Part shown: positions 50,122-59,477 of the stretch, piece after piece
How positions within the stretch are numbered: the stretch's first letter is position 1
Layout of the letters: every line of letters starts with the position of its first letter
DNA from: Agromyces humatus
GTDB taxonomy: Bacteria > Actinomycetota > Actinomycetes > Actinomycetales > Microbacteriaceae
Reading direction: 5' to 3'
Assembly: GCF_021228295.1 (NCBI RefSeq)
Contig: NZ_JAJQPD010000006.1
Coordinates: 186,001-250,000, forward strand
DNA length: 64,000 nucleotides
Program-made: the position numbers and the translations under genes
Notes under the pieces: model-generated
Databases searched by the model: none
What the model saw: only the letters and a program-made list of their open reading frames with translations
What the model was told of the DNA's origin: nothing

Positions 50122-53100
50122 GCGGACACCGCCGGAACGAGGTGCACGCGGTACTGCCAGCCGGCGAATCGCGATCGGTAGCCGAGTTCGGCGGGCCCCT
50201 CGAACTCGCTGCCGGCCATCGTGTGCCCGACCGCGGCGAGCCGCTCGCGGAACGCCGCCTCGGCGGCCTCGTCGAACGGCTGCTGCACGCGCTCGGTATA
50301 TGCCACGCCACGTGCGGGCTTCGCGAGGTAGACGAGCTTGGCTCCCCCCAGAACGCCGCCGCTCGGGATCTCGCCGACGCGAGCTGCGAGCTGGTAGGCC
50401 GCGAGCTGCGGATGCGCCGCGGTCTGCTCGCCCGTCGGCGGGGTGCGGCCCGTCTTGAGGTCGACGATGACCGTCGTTCCGTCGGCGGATGCCTCGACCC
50501 GGTCGATCGTTCCGGAGATGCGCACTCGATCGACGACGAGCGTGAACCGCCCCTCGGCTCCGAGCAGCACCTTGCCGTCGTCGGCGAAGTTCGCCAGGTA
50601 GTCGGCTGCGCCCTCGGCCATCTTGCGGGCGCCCCGCCGCTCGCGCTCGGCGACCCAGCCCGCATCGAACCGCAGTTCGCGCCACCGCGCCTCTACGGCC
50701 GACCAGATCGTCTCGATGCTCGTATCGCCGTCGTCGCGCGCGCCGACCTCTTCGACGACCGCGTGCACGAGCGTGCCGATCGACGCGGCGACGCCCGAAG
50801 GCGGCGAGGCGACGTGATCGATGAACCAGCCGAGCGGCGACTCCTCGGCACGATCGATCTGCGACGGCGAGATCGGCACGAGTGCCTCGGGGTCGCCGTC
50901 GAGATCGACGAGGGGGGCGACGGTCGATGGTTCGGCGAGGCCGTACCAGTCGGCCGGATCAGCGCCGGGCACGCCCGCCTCGGCGAGCAGGGCGAGCGCT
51001 GCCGGAGCCTCGCCCGACGGGGACGCGACCGCCTCGTGGCGAAGGGCGCCCACGAGCCCGCGCAGGTGCAGCGGACGCCGTCGACCCGCACGGATGCGAT
51101 CGGGGGCGCAGCCCATGAGCATCGAGGGCTGCTCGTCGTCGTTGGCGGTGCAGCTGAGCACGAGCTGTCGCTCGGCGCGCGATGCCGCGAGCGCGAACAG
51201 GCGAAGCTCATCGCCGCGTACCGACGCCCGCGCGGCGGGCACACCCTCGGGCGAGGGCAACGGCACTCCCGACCGTGCGGCCGCCGCGGCTCGGGCGAGG
51301 AGGCCCGCGTGCAGCAGTGTGCCCCGCGGACGCAGGTTCGGCCAGACACCGTCTTGCAGGCCCGCGATGACCACCACCTCGAACGAGCGGCCGATGAGGG
51401 ACGGCGGTGTCGCGACGACCACGGTCTCGGCACTGCGCTGGGGCGCCAGGGAGTCTTCGGGCAGCTCGCTCGCCAGGACCTCGTCGACGAACCTGGCGGC
51501 CGACCCGTCGGGCTCGCGCTCGACGTGGCGCTGCGCCGCGGCGAAGAGCGCGACCGCGGCGTCGAGCGCACGGTTCGCCTCATCGGCGAGCACGCCCGTG
51601 CCGCGCGCCTGCGCGCCCCACTCGGTGGCGAGCCCGCTGCCGTCCCACAGCGCCCACAGCACGTCCTCGATCGACCCCCCGCTCAGGGCGACCGCTCGTG
51701 CAGTCGCGAGCACCTTCGCGAGCCGAGCGGCGCGACGGGCGGGTGCTGCGTCGATCGTCTCGAAACCACCCGGCGCGGCGAGCGCGTCGACGAGCAGTTC
51801 GTCGCCCGTGCGATCGCCGCCCGCCGCGAGTTCGTCGTGCCGCAGCGCCAGGCGGAGCCGCCGCAGGCCCACACCGTCGAGGCGCCCGATGGGCCCGGTC
51901 AGCAGCGCGATGGCGAGTTCGGGGGTGAGCGGTTCACGCTCGAGCACGAGCGACGCCGCCGCGAGCAGGGCCGCCGCCGTCGGTGCGTCGCGCAGCGCCG
52001 TGCGCGCCGCGCTGCCGGCCGTGGGCACGTCGGCGAGCGCGAGCCCGCGTTCGAACGCGGGCACGTCGCCACCCGACCGCAGGACCACCGCCATCTTCGA
52101 CCAGGGCACGCCATCGAGCAGATGGCGCTCGCGCAGCACGCCGGCGACGGCCTGGCATTCGGCGGCGTGCGACGGGGCCTCGATGCCGAGCACCGGGACG
52201 AGCGCGTCGGCCACCGGTGCGGAGGAGTCGTGCCGGGGCGCCACCGCCGCCGAGCGATGCCGGCCGCCGAGCGCCGTGCCGATATGCGCGGTCGTCGACT
52301 GCACGATGCCCCGGAGCGCCGCGTTTCCGCGGCGCACCGACGGCAGGTCGACGCGGCGCACCTCGGCGCCGTCGAGCACACCCGCGAGCGAGCCCAGCAA
52401 CTCGGGGCGGCCACCCCGGAAGCCGTTGCTCGCGACGTCGGGGTCGCCGAGCGCCACGACCTGGGTGCCGCGCGCGGCGAAGGCGCCCAGCAGCGCGGCC
52501 GTGGTCTCGGTCGCCTCCTGCGCGTCGTCGACGACGAGCAGGCGCAACCCCGCCAGGGTGCCGAGCGCTCGCACCGCACCGGAATCATCGGCACTGCGCC
52601 GCACGATCGCCGCGGCGAAGGCGCCGAGCTCGCTCGAGTCGAACTGGGTCGGGCGCAGCTGCTCTTTCACCTCGGCGTACTCCGCGAGGAACTCCCCCGC
52701 GGCGACCCACTCGGGCCGCCCGGCGCGGCGACCGAGTTCTGAAAGTTGCACGGCCTCGACACCGTGCTCGACCGCACGCATCATGAGGTCGCGCAGCTCG
52801 GAGCGGAACCCGCGCAGCGAGCGCACCTCGGGTGTGAGGGGATCGGGCCACTCCGGGCCGAAGCCGTCGCGGATGCCGCCCTCGAGGAGCTCGCTGATGA
52901 TGTGGTCGTGCTCGGCGCCCGTGAGCAGCGTGACCGGCGCCTCGGTATAGGCACGGACGAGTTGGAACGCGATCGAGTTCGCCGTGCGGGCGAGCGGACC
53001 CCGGGTGGTGACCCCGAGCCGTACCGCGAGCGCATCACGCAACGAGGTGGCCGCGGAGCGGGTGGCCGACACCACGAGCACGTCGTCGGTGGAGTACCCG

Positions 53101-53234
53101 AGTCGCTCGACGCGATCGGCGACGAGCTCGATCGCGAGGGTCGTCTTGCCGCTGCCGGGCGCGCCGAACACCGCCGTGTGATCGCCCGCGACGAGCTGTT
53201 CGAGGAGGTCGGGAACGGACCGGGTGCCCTGCAT
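50118..53234 (-). CDS. adnA: AdnA-type ATP-dependent helicase-nuclease subunit
   Basis: The partner subunit of AdnAB, about 1038 residues. The N-terminal motor has GAPGSGKT at 24-31, but its Walker B region reads LLVVDDAQEATET rather than DEYQD, consistent with the weaker motor role of AdnA in mycobacteria. The C-terminal nuclease is intact: GTLVHAVVEEVG, IVDLKTGRTPPTGEQ and HPQLAAYQLAARVG. The ATG at 53234 is listed; a GTG at 53285 is also possible and neither has a good ribosome site. It overlaps adnB by four bases. Confidence 0.9.
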   Translation of the reverse strand: MQGTRSVPDLLEQLVAGDHTAVFGAPGSGKTTLAIELVADRVERLGYSTDDVLVVSATRSAATSLRDALAVRLGVTTRGPLARTANSIAFQLVRAYTEAPVTLLTGAEHDHIISELLEGGIRDGFGPEWPDPLTPEVRSLRGFRSELRDLMMRAVEHGVEAVQLSELGRRAGRPEWVAAGEFLAEYAEVKEQLRPTQFDSSELGAFAAAIVRRSADDSGAVRALGTLAGLRLLVVDDAQEATETTAALLGAFAARGTQVVALGDPDVASNGFRGGRPELLGSLAGVLDGAEVRRVDLPSVRRGNAALRGIVQSTTAHIGTALGGRHRSAAVAPRHDSSAPVADALVPVLGIEAPSHAAECQAVAGVLRERHLLDGVPWSKMAVVLRSGGDVPAFERGLALADVPTAGSAARTALRDAPTAAALLAAASLVLEREPLTPELAIALLTGPIGRLDGVGLRRLRLALRHDELAAGGDRTGDELLVDALAAPGGFETIDAAPARRAARLAKVLATARAVALSGGSIEDVLWALWDGSGLATEWGAQARGTGVLADEANRALDAAVALFAAAQRHVEREPDGSAARFVDEVLASELPEDSLAPQRSAETVVVATPPSLIGRSFEVVVIAGLQDGVWPNLRPRGTLLHAGLLARAAAAARSGVPLPSPEGVPAARASVRGDELRLFALAASRAERQLVLSCTANDDEQPSMLMGCAPDRIRAGRRRPLHLRGLVGALRHEAVASPSGEAPAALALLAEAGVPGADPADWYGLAEPSTVAPLVDLDGDPEALVPISPSQIDRAEESPLGWFIDHVASPPSGVAASIGTLVHAVVEEVGARDDGDTSIETIWSAVEARWRELRFDAGWVAERERRGARKMAEGAADYLANFADDGKVLLGAEGRFTLVVDRVRISGTIDRVEASADGTTVIVDLKTGRTPPTGEQTAAHPQLAAYQLAARVGEIPSGGVLGGAKLVYLAKPARGVAYTERVQQPFDEAAEAAFRERLAAVGHTMAGSEFEGPAELGYRSRFAGWQYRVHLVPAVSA

Positions 53235-53327
53235 GGGCGCAACGCTAACCCGTTCCGCCGACAGTGAACGCGAACGGCTCGGCACGTCGGGTGTCGTAGT
53301 GTTTCAGCAACAGGAGAAAGGCGTACA

Positions 53328-53552
53328 GTGGACGTTCGCATCGGCATCCAGCACTCACCCCGTGAACTCGGCTTCGAGACTTCCCAGTCGGCCGCCGAGG
53401 TCGAGCAGGCGGTCGCCGCCGCCCTCGCCGGGCAGTCGCCGGTGCTCAAGCTCTCCGACGACAAGGGCACCGTCTACGTGGTTCCGGCCGCGGCGCTCGC
53501 CTATGTCGAGATCGGCTCCGAGGAGTCGCGTCGCGTCGGCTTCGTCGCCTGA
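53328..53552 (+). CDS. DUF3107 small conserved protein
   Basis: A 74-residue actinobacterial protein (counterpart of M. tuberculosis Rv3208A as I recall). It contains the typical RIGIQHSPRELGFETSQSAAEV and a central DDKGTVYVVPAAALAYVEIG, ending RRVGFVA. The GTG at 53328 is supported by AAAGG 6 bases upstream. Function unknown; it is probably cytoplasmic. It is divergent from adnA and followed two bases later by a small membrane protein gene. Confidence 0.9.
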   Translation: MDVRIGIQHSPRELGFETSQSAAEVEQAVAAALAGQSPVLKLSDDKGTVYVVPAAALAYVEIGSEESRRVGFVA

Positions 53553-53554
53553 CG

Positions 53555-53860
53555 ATGGAACTCCTCTTCGTCGCCGTCGGCGGAGCGATCCTCGGCGTCG
53601 CCGCTCATTTCGCCTTCCACTACCGGCACCTGCGCGGCGTCGTCGTCGTGCCCGCCATCGGCACTGCCGTCGCGGCGGTCGTCTGGGTCGGTCTCACCTG
53701 GCTCGGCTGGGCCTGGGACGGCGGCTGGATCTGGGTCGTCTCGCTCGTGGCTGCCGGCCTCGCATCCGCGGCGTCCGCGTACCTCATCGGGCCGGGTCGC
53801 GAGCGCGCAGACGTCGCGCTCTTCGAGCGGCTGTCGCGTCCGGGCAGCGGGCGCGCCTGA
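53555..53860 (+). CDS. Small conserved membrane protein
   Basis: A 101-residue protein with about three helices: MELLFVAVGGAILGVAAHFA, VVVVPAIGTAVAAVVWVGLTW and WIWVVSLVAAGLASAASAYL, with a short basic C-terminal tail. It starts two bases after the DUF3107 stop and is likely co-transcribed. I recognise it only as a hypothetical protein often placed in this neighbourhood. Confidence 0.78.
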   Translation: MELLFVAVGGAILGVAAHFAFHYRHLRGVVVVPAIGTAVAAVVWVGLTWLGWAWDGGWIWVVSLVAAGLASAASAYLIGPGRERADVALFERLSRPGSGRA

Positions 53861-53905
53861 GCGGATGTCGCGACGCGGGTCGCGCTGAGGCCGGTCGGGT
53901 GCGGC

Positions 53906-54616
53906 TCAGGCGGTGAGACCGAGCGCGTCCATGCGACGCGTGTGCTCGGCGATGAGCTCGGTGAACACCGGTTCGACGCGTTCGCCCGACCGATCGGCCG
54001 AGTCACTGGCCCGCAACGCCGACCGCGCGATGAGCAATGTGTCGCCCACGATGCTGCGCCCCCACAGGGCGAGCCGGTCGGCAAGGCCAGGGTCGGCCCG
54101 GATCGCCGCGCGCAACTCGGATTCGAGCACGCCTGCGGCGCCCGCCTCGTGCAGGATGGCGCGAACCCGCGTGCCGAGTTCGGTGGGCAGTCCCTCGGCG
54201 AGGCGCGAGAAGTAGTCGTCGAGCATGCCCGAGGTGACGTGGATGCCGAGGAGCAGTTCGTACCAGTCGGCGCCCGCCGTCGACTCACCGAGCCGGTCGG
54301 TGGCGGGGGCGAACGGCGCCATCACGGCTTCGGGCTCGACGTCGAGTCGGCGCAGCTCGGCGATGAGTGCGTGGTGCTTGCGCAGTGCGACTCCTGCTGC
54401 GGCGCTCAGGCCCTCTTTCGCGGCGAGGGTCGGCGCCGTCGCCACCGCCCGCGAAAGGGACTCGAAGAAGTCGAGCTGGATGTACGCGGCCTGCCCCAGG
54501 AACGCCACCGGTTCGGGGACGAGCTCGGTGAAATCGACGCGGGTCAAATCGGTCGGCACGACTCGCGGGCGCAGCCGCGGCAGCTCGGGGCGCGCACCGC
54601 GCCGATTCGACCACAT
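53906..54616 (-). CDS. Ferritin-like fold-containing protein (Rv3210c-type)
   Basis: A 236-residue all-helical protein of the ferritin-like diiron type found next to rhlE in actinobacteria. Conserved acidic residues are seen in QAAYIQLDFFESLSRAV, KHHALIAELRRLDVEPEAVM and DWYELLLGIHVTSGMLDDYFSRL. These could form a metal site, but I cannot confirm complete iron ligation. Related proteins include tRNA-hydroxylase (MiaE)-like folds. The ATG at 54616 is listed; a GTG 12 bases upstream is also possible. It is divergent from rhlE. Confidence 0.82.
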   Translation of the reverse strand: MWSNRRGARPELPRLRPRVVPTDLTRVDFTELVPEPVAFLGQAAYIQLDFFESLSRAVATAPTLAAKEGLSAAAGVALRKHHALIAELRRLDVEPEAVMAPFAPATDRLGESTAGADWYELLLGIHVTSGMLDDYFSRLAEGLPTELGTRVRAILHEAGAAGVLESELRAAIRADPGLADRLALWGRSIVGDTLLIARSALRASDSADRSGERVEPVFTELIAEHTRRMDALGLTA

Positions 54617-54766
54617 CACCACGAACACAGCCTATCCGAGGCTCACAGACTGTCTCCGATAGGGTAGAGGCTGCACGCGGGCGATGGAACCGCGGCCGTG
54701 CGCCTGGGGTTGAGAACGGGGCGCATCTTTCACCGTCACTTTCAGGCAACACCGACAGGCAGGCTT

Positions 54767-56263
54767 TTGAGCACATTCACCGAACTCGGCATCGAGTCCG
54801 ACATCGTCGACGCACTCGCCGGGAAGGGCATCATCGATGCCTTCCCCATCCAGGAACAAACCATCCCCCTCGCCCTCTCCGGCCAGGACATCATCGGCCA
54901 GGCCAAGACCGGCACCGGCAAGACCTTCGGGTTCGGGCTGCCGATCATCCAGCGGCTCGGCACCGATCCCGACGCGGGCGTCAAGGCGCTCGTCGTCGTC
55001 CCCACGCGCGAACTGTGCGTGCAGGTGACCGAAGACCTCGAGCTCGCGACATCCAATCGCCCGACGAAGATCGTCTCGATCTACGGCGGCAAGGCCTACG
55101 AGGGCCAGATCGAGCAGCTCAAGGCCGGCGCGCAGATCGTCGTCGGCACCCCCGGGCGCCTGCTCGACCTCGCGTCGCAGCGCCTGCTCTCGCTCAAGAA
55201 CGTCAGCGAGCTCGTGCTCGACGAGGCCGACAAGATGCTCGACCTCGGGTTCCTTCCCGACATCGAGAAGCTCGTCGCACAGACGCCCGCGACCCGCCAC
55301 ACGATGCTGTTCTCGGCCACGATGCCGGGTCCGATCGTCGCGCTCGCGCGCCGCTTCATGACGCGCCCCATCCACATCCGGGCCACCGACCCCGATGAGG
55401 GGCTCACGCAGGCGAACATCAAGCACCTCGTCTACCGGGCGCACTCGCTCGACAAAGACGAGGTCATCGCCCGCATCCTGCAGTCCGATGGTCGCGGCAA
55501 GACGATCATCTTCACGCGCACGAAGCGCGCGGCGGCGAAGCTCGTCGAGGAGCTCAACGACCGCGGCTTCAATGCGGCCGCCGTGCACGGCGACCTGAAC
55601 CAGGACCAGCGCGAGCGCGCCATGGCCGCGTTCAAGGCCGGCAAGAAAGACGTGCTGATCGCCACGGATGTCGCAGCACGCGGCATCGACGTCGACGATG
55701 TCACCCACGTCATCAATCACACGATCCCCGACGACGACAAGGCGTACCTGCACCGGGTGGGCCGCACCGGCCGTGCCGGCAAGACGGGCATCGCCGTCAC
55801 GTTCGTCGACTGGGACGACCTGCACAAGTGGGCCCTCATCAATCGCGCCCTCGAGTTCGGCCAGCCCGAGCCGACCGAGACCTACTCGTCGAGCCCGCAC
55901 CTGTACCACGACCTCGACATCCCGGCGGGGACGAAGGGGCGGTTGAAGCCCGCCTCGGCCGTGGCCGCGCCGACGCGTTCGGCCACCGCCGGGCGCCACG
56001 AGTCGCGCAACGAGGCATCCGCTGACCGCCCGCCGCGCAACCGCACCCGCAACCGCACCCGCGGCGGCAAGCCCGTGAGCGCGACCGAAGTCGCGACCGA
56101 GACGCCCGCGGGCGACGCGGCTGCGCCGAAGCAGCCCGGCACGGGCACGCACGACGGCAAGGGTCACGAGCACCACGACGGCAAGCCCGCAGCCCGTCGC
56201 CGTCGGCGTCGCGGTGGCGGTGGCGGCGGTCAGTCGGCGCCGGCAACGGCCCCGCAGGCCTGA
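54767..56263 (+). CDS. rhlE: DEAD-box RNA helicase (RhlE type)
   Basis: An ATP-dependent RNA-unwinding protein of about 498 residues. All core motifs are present: Q motif FPIQEQTI at 26-33, AKTGTGKT at 46-53, PTRELCVQ, TPGRLLD, VLDEADKML, FSATMPG, ARGIDVDDV and HRVGRTGRAG. The tail after about residue 395 is rich in Arg, Thr and Gly (RNRTRNRTRGG; then RRRRRRGGGGGG), typical of RNA-binding C-termini. The TTG at 54767 is chosen because similarity starts at STFTELG; a GTG at 54698 would add a non-conserved stretch. Confidence 0.9.
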   Translation: MSTFTELGIESDIVDALAGKGIIDAFPIQEQTIPLALSGQDIIGQAKTGTGKTFGFGLPIIQRLGTDPDAGVKALVVVPTRELCVQVTEDLELATSNRPTKIVSIYGGKAYEGQIEQLKAGAQIVVGTPGRLLDLASQRLLSLKNVSELVLDEADKMLDLGFLPDIEKLVAQTPATRHTMLFSATMPGPIVALARRFMTRPIHIRATDPDEGLTQANIKHLVYRAHSLDKDEVIARILQSDGRGKTIIFTRTKRAAAKLVEELNDRGFNAAAVHGDLNQDQRERAMAAFKAGKKDVLIATDVAARGIDVDDVTHVINHTIPDDDKAYLHRVGRTGRAGKTGIAVTFVDWDDLHKWALINRALEFGQPEPTETYSSSPHLYHDLDIPAGTKGRLKPASAVAAPTRSATAGRHESRNEASADRPPRNRTRNRTRGGKPVSATEVATETPAGDAAAPKQPGTGTHDGKGHEHHDGKPAARRRRRRGGGGGGQSAPATAPQA

Positions 56264-56281
56264 CAACTGAGCGCACCCACC

Positions 56282-56347
56282 CGAATCGGCGCCTGAGTGC
56301 CCGATCGGCGAGCACGTGCGGCACTCACGCGCCGATTCGGCACTCGG
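56282..56347. repeat. Dispersed palindromic repeat, copy 1
   Basis: A 66-base element starting CGAATCGGCGCCTGAGTGCC and ending CGCGCCGATTCGGCACTCGG. The two arms pair over about 20 positions with one mismatch (CGAATCGGCGC against GCGCCGATTCG, then TGAGTGCC against GGCACTCA). It lies between the convergent rhlE and M20 hydrolase genes. A copy differing by one base and one single-base insertion is at 62236-62302. It may serve as a two-way terminator. Confidence 0.9.
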
Positions 56348-56359
56348 GTGGAGTGGTGT

Positions 56360-57652
56360 TCAGGCCTCGGCGGCGACCAACGTGTCGGCGCGCGCCACGG
56401 CCTCGTCGGCGAGCTCGCCGGCGAGCAGTCGTCGCACCACATCGGTCAGCAGTGCCACCCCGCGCACGGCGTCGTCGTCACGGGTGAACTCCGCCTCGTT
56501 GTGCGAGACTCCGTCGACGCTCGGCACGAACAGCATCACGGTGGGCACCTCGTCCTTCAGGTTGGTCGAGTCGTGTCCGGCGACCGTCATGATGTCGACG
56601 TGGCTGAGGCCGAGCGACTCGGCACTCTCGCGCGCCAGGCGCACGCCTTCGGGCTGGTACGCCACGAGGCCCCAACGATGCGTCAATGCGGCCTCGACGC
56701 GCGTGCGCGAACGCCCTTCGACGAGCCGGATGCGGTCGGCGAGCTTCTCCATCGCGCGCTCGAGCACCCCTTCGCTCGGGGAACGCAGGTCGAGGTTCAT
56801 GACCACCTCGCGCGCGATCGTCACGGGTGAGTTCGGCAGCACGTACAGCTCGGAGACCGACGAGTGCAGCTCCCCGACGGCGAACTCGTCGGTGAGGTCG
56901 CGGGCCGCCGCGATGATGAGCGATGCCCCATAGAGCGCGTCCTGCCGGTCGGCCATGCGGGTCGACCCCGTGTGCGACTGCTCTCCGTGCACGGTCACGC
57001 GATACTTGCTCGCGGCCCAGGTGCGGTCGACGAGCCCGATCTGCACCGACGTCTCCTCGAGCACCCGCCCCTGCTCGATGTGGATCTCGGCGTACCGTGC
57101 GATATCGTCCAGCGCCGGGGCATCCGTCGGAGCCCCGTGACCGTCGGCGAGCGCCTCGGCAACGCTCACGCCCGCCGGGTCGGTCGTGGCGAGTGCGGTG
57201 GCCGGGTCGAGCTTGCCGGTGAACACCGAGCTGCCCATCATGCTGGGGGTGAACCGACTGCCCTCCTCGTTGAACCAGTTGACCACTGCGACGTTGAAGC
57301 GCGGCTCGATCTCGCCCTCGTCGACCGCGGCGATCGCCCTGACGGCCGCATGCGCGCCGGCGAGCACTCCGTACGCACCGTCGTAGCGACCCGCGAGCGG
57401 TTGCGAGTCGAGGTGCGATCCGACGAGCACGTACGGCAGGCCCGGTGCGAACTCGCGGGTGCCGAACTGGTTGCCGACCTCGTCGATCGACTCGCGCAAC
57501 CCGTGCTCGCGCAGCCAGCCGCCGAACCAGGCGCGGGTCGCGTGGTCGGCGGCGGTGCCGGCCTGCCGGTCGACTCCGCCGCCGTCGGTCGCGCCGTGCG
57601 TCGACATGATCTCGAAGTCGCTGAGGAACTCGGCGTCGGTGGTGGTCATCAT
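56360..57652 (-). CDS. M20 family Zn-dependent hydrolase (N-carbamoyl-L-amino acid hydrolase / allantoate amidohydrolase type)
   Basis: A 430-residue dinuclear-zinc amidohydrolase. Metal-site motifs: GSHLDSQPLAGRYDG (His80, Asp82, Asp91), NEEGSRF with the bridging Glu, YAEIHIEQGRVLE, and the late GVSHNEAEF. These are the hallmarks of the hydantoinase/carbamoylase (HyuC/AllC) group, which cleaves N-carbamoyl groups or ureido amides. The start overlaps the upstream amidohydrolase stop by four bases. With a divergent PucR-type regulator and an MHS symporter nearby, a purine-derived or carbamoyl compound is a fair guess. Exact substrate unknown. Confidence 0.9.
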   Translation of the reverse strand: MMTTTDAEFLSDFEIMSTHGATDGGGVDRQAGTAADHATRAWFGGWLREHGLRESIDEVGNQFGTREFAPGLPYVLVGSHLDSQPLAGRYDGAYGVLAGAHAAVRAIAAVDEGEIEPRFNVAVVNWFNEEGSRFTPSMMGSSVFTGKLDPATALATTDPAGVSVAEALADGHGAPTDAPALDDIARYAEIHIEQGRVLEETSVQIGLVDRTWAASKYRVTVHGEQSHTGSTRMADRQDALYGASLIIAAARDLTDEFAVGELHSSVSELYVLPNSPVTIAREVVMNLDLRSPSEGVLERAMEKLADRIRLVEGRSRTRVEAALTHRWGLVAYQPEGVRLARESAESLGLSHVDIMTVAGHDSTNLKDEVPTVMLFVPSVDGVSHNEAEFTRDDDAVRGVALLTDVVRRLLAGELADEAVARADTLVAAEA

Positions 57653-59349
57653 CGGCCTTTCGTGGAGAGCGCCCGAGCAGGTCGCAGCGCGGTGACGGAT
57701 GCGGAGTCGACGTGACGGCGAAGGCGATCGCCCCCGAACACGATCTCACCGCCGACGATCGTGGCGACGACGTCGATCGCGCCGATCTGGGACGGCTCGA
57801 CCGCCGTCGGGTCGTCGGAGAGGAAGACGAGGTCGGCGAGCATGGCGGTGCGCACCATGCCCTTTCGTCCGCTCCACCCGGTCGCCGCAGCCGATCCGAC
57901 CGTGTAGGCGGCGAGCGCCTCTGCGGCGGTGAGTCGCTCGGCCGGCGCATAGACCTCGCCGGCGGGGGTTCGACGCTCGATGAAGGCCTGCATCACATCG
58001 AGCGGCCGCCCGCCGGCGACCGGCCGGTCGGAGCTCGCGGGCAGCACCGCCCCGCGCTCGATGAGGCTCTTCGCCGGGTACGACCATGCGGTGCGTCGGG
58101 CGCCGAGGAGCGCAGACATCCCGTCGCCGAACTGGGTGATGAACGCCGGCTGCGGCACGAGCACGATGCCCGCCGCGGCGATGCGGTCGAGTTGCTCGGG
58201 TCGCACGACGCCGCCGTGCTCGATGCGGTTCGGCATCGCTCGCACGCCGTACACCTGCTGCGCCTCGGTGATGATGTCGATGGCGTGGTCGACGGCCCGG
58301 TCGCCGATGGCGTGCATCGCGATCGCCCAGCCGCCGCGGTATGCGGCGAGCGCCGAGTCGCGCAGCTCATCGGCGGTCATCTGCAGGTAGCCGTGGTTGT
58401 GGGGGCAGCCCTCATAGTCCTCGCTCAGGTAGGCCGTGCTGCCCAGCAGCGACCCGTCGCTGAAGATCTTGGTCGGCCCGATGCTCAGCCATTCGTCGCC
58501 GAGACCGGAGCGGATTCCCGCGTCGAGCCCGAGTGCGGGCAGGTCGTCGCGATGCCCGGTGAGCTCGTGCAGGGCGTCGATCGCGATCATCGGCTGCATG
58601 CGGGTCCGCAGCACGCCGGCGTCTCGGGCGTTCTGGTAGGCCTCGAGTTCCCGGGGGCTGTGCCCGATCCACCCGCCCGCGATGCCCGCGTCGGTCACAC
58701 TCGTGATGCCCTCGGAGAGGTAGTGCGCCGTCGCGAGGTCGAGCGCCCGCTCGATCGTCGCGAGCGGGTACGGCAGCATGATGTCCTGCACGAGCCCCAT
58801 GGCCTTCTCTTCGAGCAGGCCCGAAGGGCGACCGGATGCCTCGAGGCCGACGATGCCGCCCTCGATCGGTGCGTGCAGGTCGGTCGTCTCGGCGAGCAAC
58901 TCGAGCACGACGCCGTTCACGCTGTAGGCGTGCCCCGACGCGTGCTTGATCCAGACGGGCCTGCCGCCGGATGCGCGATCGAGCGCCTCGCGGTCGGGTT
59001 GGCCGCCGACGAGCAGCGGGCTGAATCCCGACGCGATCACCCACTCATCGGGGTCGAGCCCCTCGGCGGCTGCAGCGACGACGTCGTAGAGGTCGTCGAG
59101 CGTGCGCGCCGATCCGGCGGCGGCCTCCATGAGCCCGAGCCCGAACCAGACGCTGTGCGCGTGGACGTCGTTGAATCCGGGCGTCACGGTGAGGCCCTGC
59201 GCATCGATCGTGCGCGCCGCGTGCACCTCGCCGGGGACCGGATCGACCGCGACGATACGACCGTCGTCGACCGCCACGCTACGTGCGAGCGGGTGCGCCG
59301 GATCCTGGGTGAGGATGCGTGCGTTCGTGATGAGCAGCTCAACGTTCAT
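57649..59349 (-). CDS. YtcJ-type metal-dependent amidohydrolase
   Basis: A 566-residue amidohydrolase-superfamily enzyme of the YtcJ/AmdA-like branch. Metal motifs: GFNDVHAHSVWFGLG (HxH), WIKHASGHAYSVN, a late MHAIGDRAVDHAID, NRIEHGGVVRPE and LPASSDRPVAGG. The ATG at 59349 (MNVELLITNARIL) is the family start; the longer frame passes through the promoter region. It precedes and overlaps the M20 hydrolase by four bases, so both act on related amide compounds. Substrates of this branch are mostly unknown. Confidence 0.88.
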   Translation of the reverse strand: MNVELLITNARILTQDPAHPLARSVAVDDGRIVAVDPVPGEVHAARTIDAQGLTVTPGFNDVHAHSVWFGLGLMEAAAGSARTLDDLYDVVAAAAEGLDPDEWVIASGFSPLLVGGQPDREALDRASGGRPVWIKHASGHAYSVNGVVLELLAETTDLHAPIEGGIVGLEASGRPSGLLEEKAMGLVQDIMLPYPLATIERALDLATAHYLSEGITSVTDAGIAGGWIGHSPRELEAYQNARDAGVLRTRMQPMIAIDALHELTGHRDDLPALGLDAGIRSGLGDEWLSIGPTKIFSDGSLLGSTAYLSEDYEGCPHNHGYLQMTADELRDSALAAYRGGWAIAMHAIGDRAVDHAIDIITEAQQVYGVRAMPNRIEHGGVVRPEQLDRIAAAGIVLVPQPAFITQFGDGMSALLGARRTAWSYPAKSLIERGAVLPASSDRPVAGGRPLDVMQAFIERRTPAGEVYAPAERLTAAEALAAYTVGSAAATGWSGRKGMVRTAMLADLVFLSDDPTAVEPSQIGAIDVVATIVGGEIVFGGDRLRRHVDSASVTALRPARALSTKGR

Positions 59350-59477
59350 GGTCAGCCCAGTCAACTGTGGAGAAATGACCAAGACAATAGACAATGGACA
59401 CCAAAATCGAGGACTGAAGTAGGCTTTTGCATAATCAGGGTTCGGTTCAACCACAGATCCCGTGCGAGGAGGCATCC

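Noticed and set aside
50142-52742. 866-codon plus-strand ORF
   Set aside because: It is antisense to adnA, whose helicase and nuclease motifs are clear. The product is Arg/Gly/His-rich low-complexity sequence, the usual shadow in high-GC DNA.
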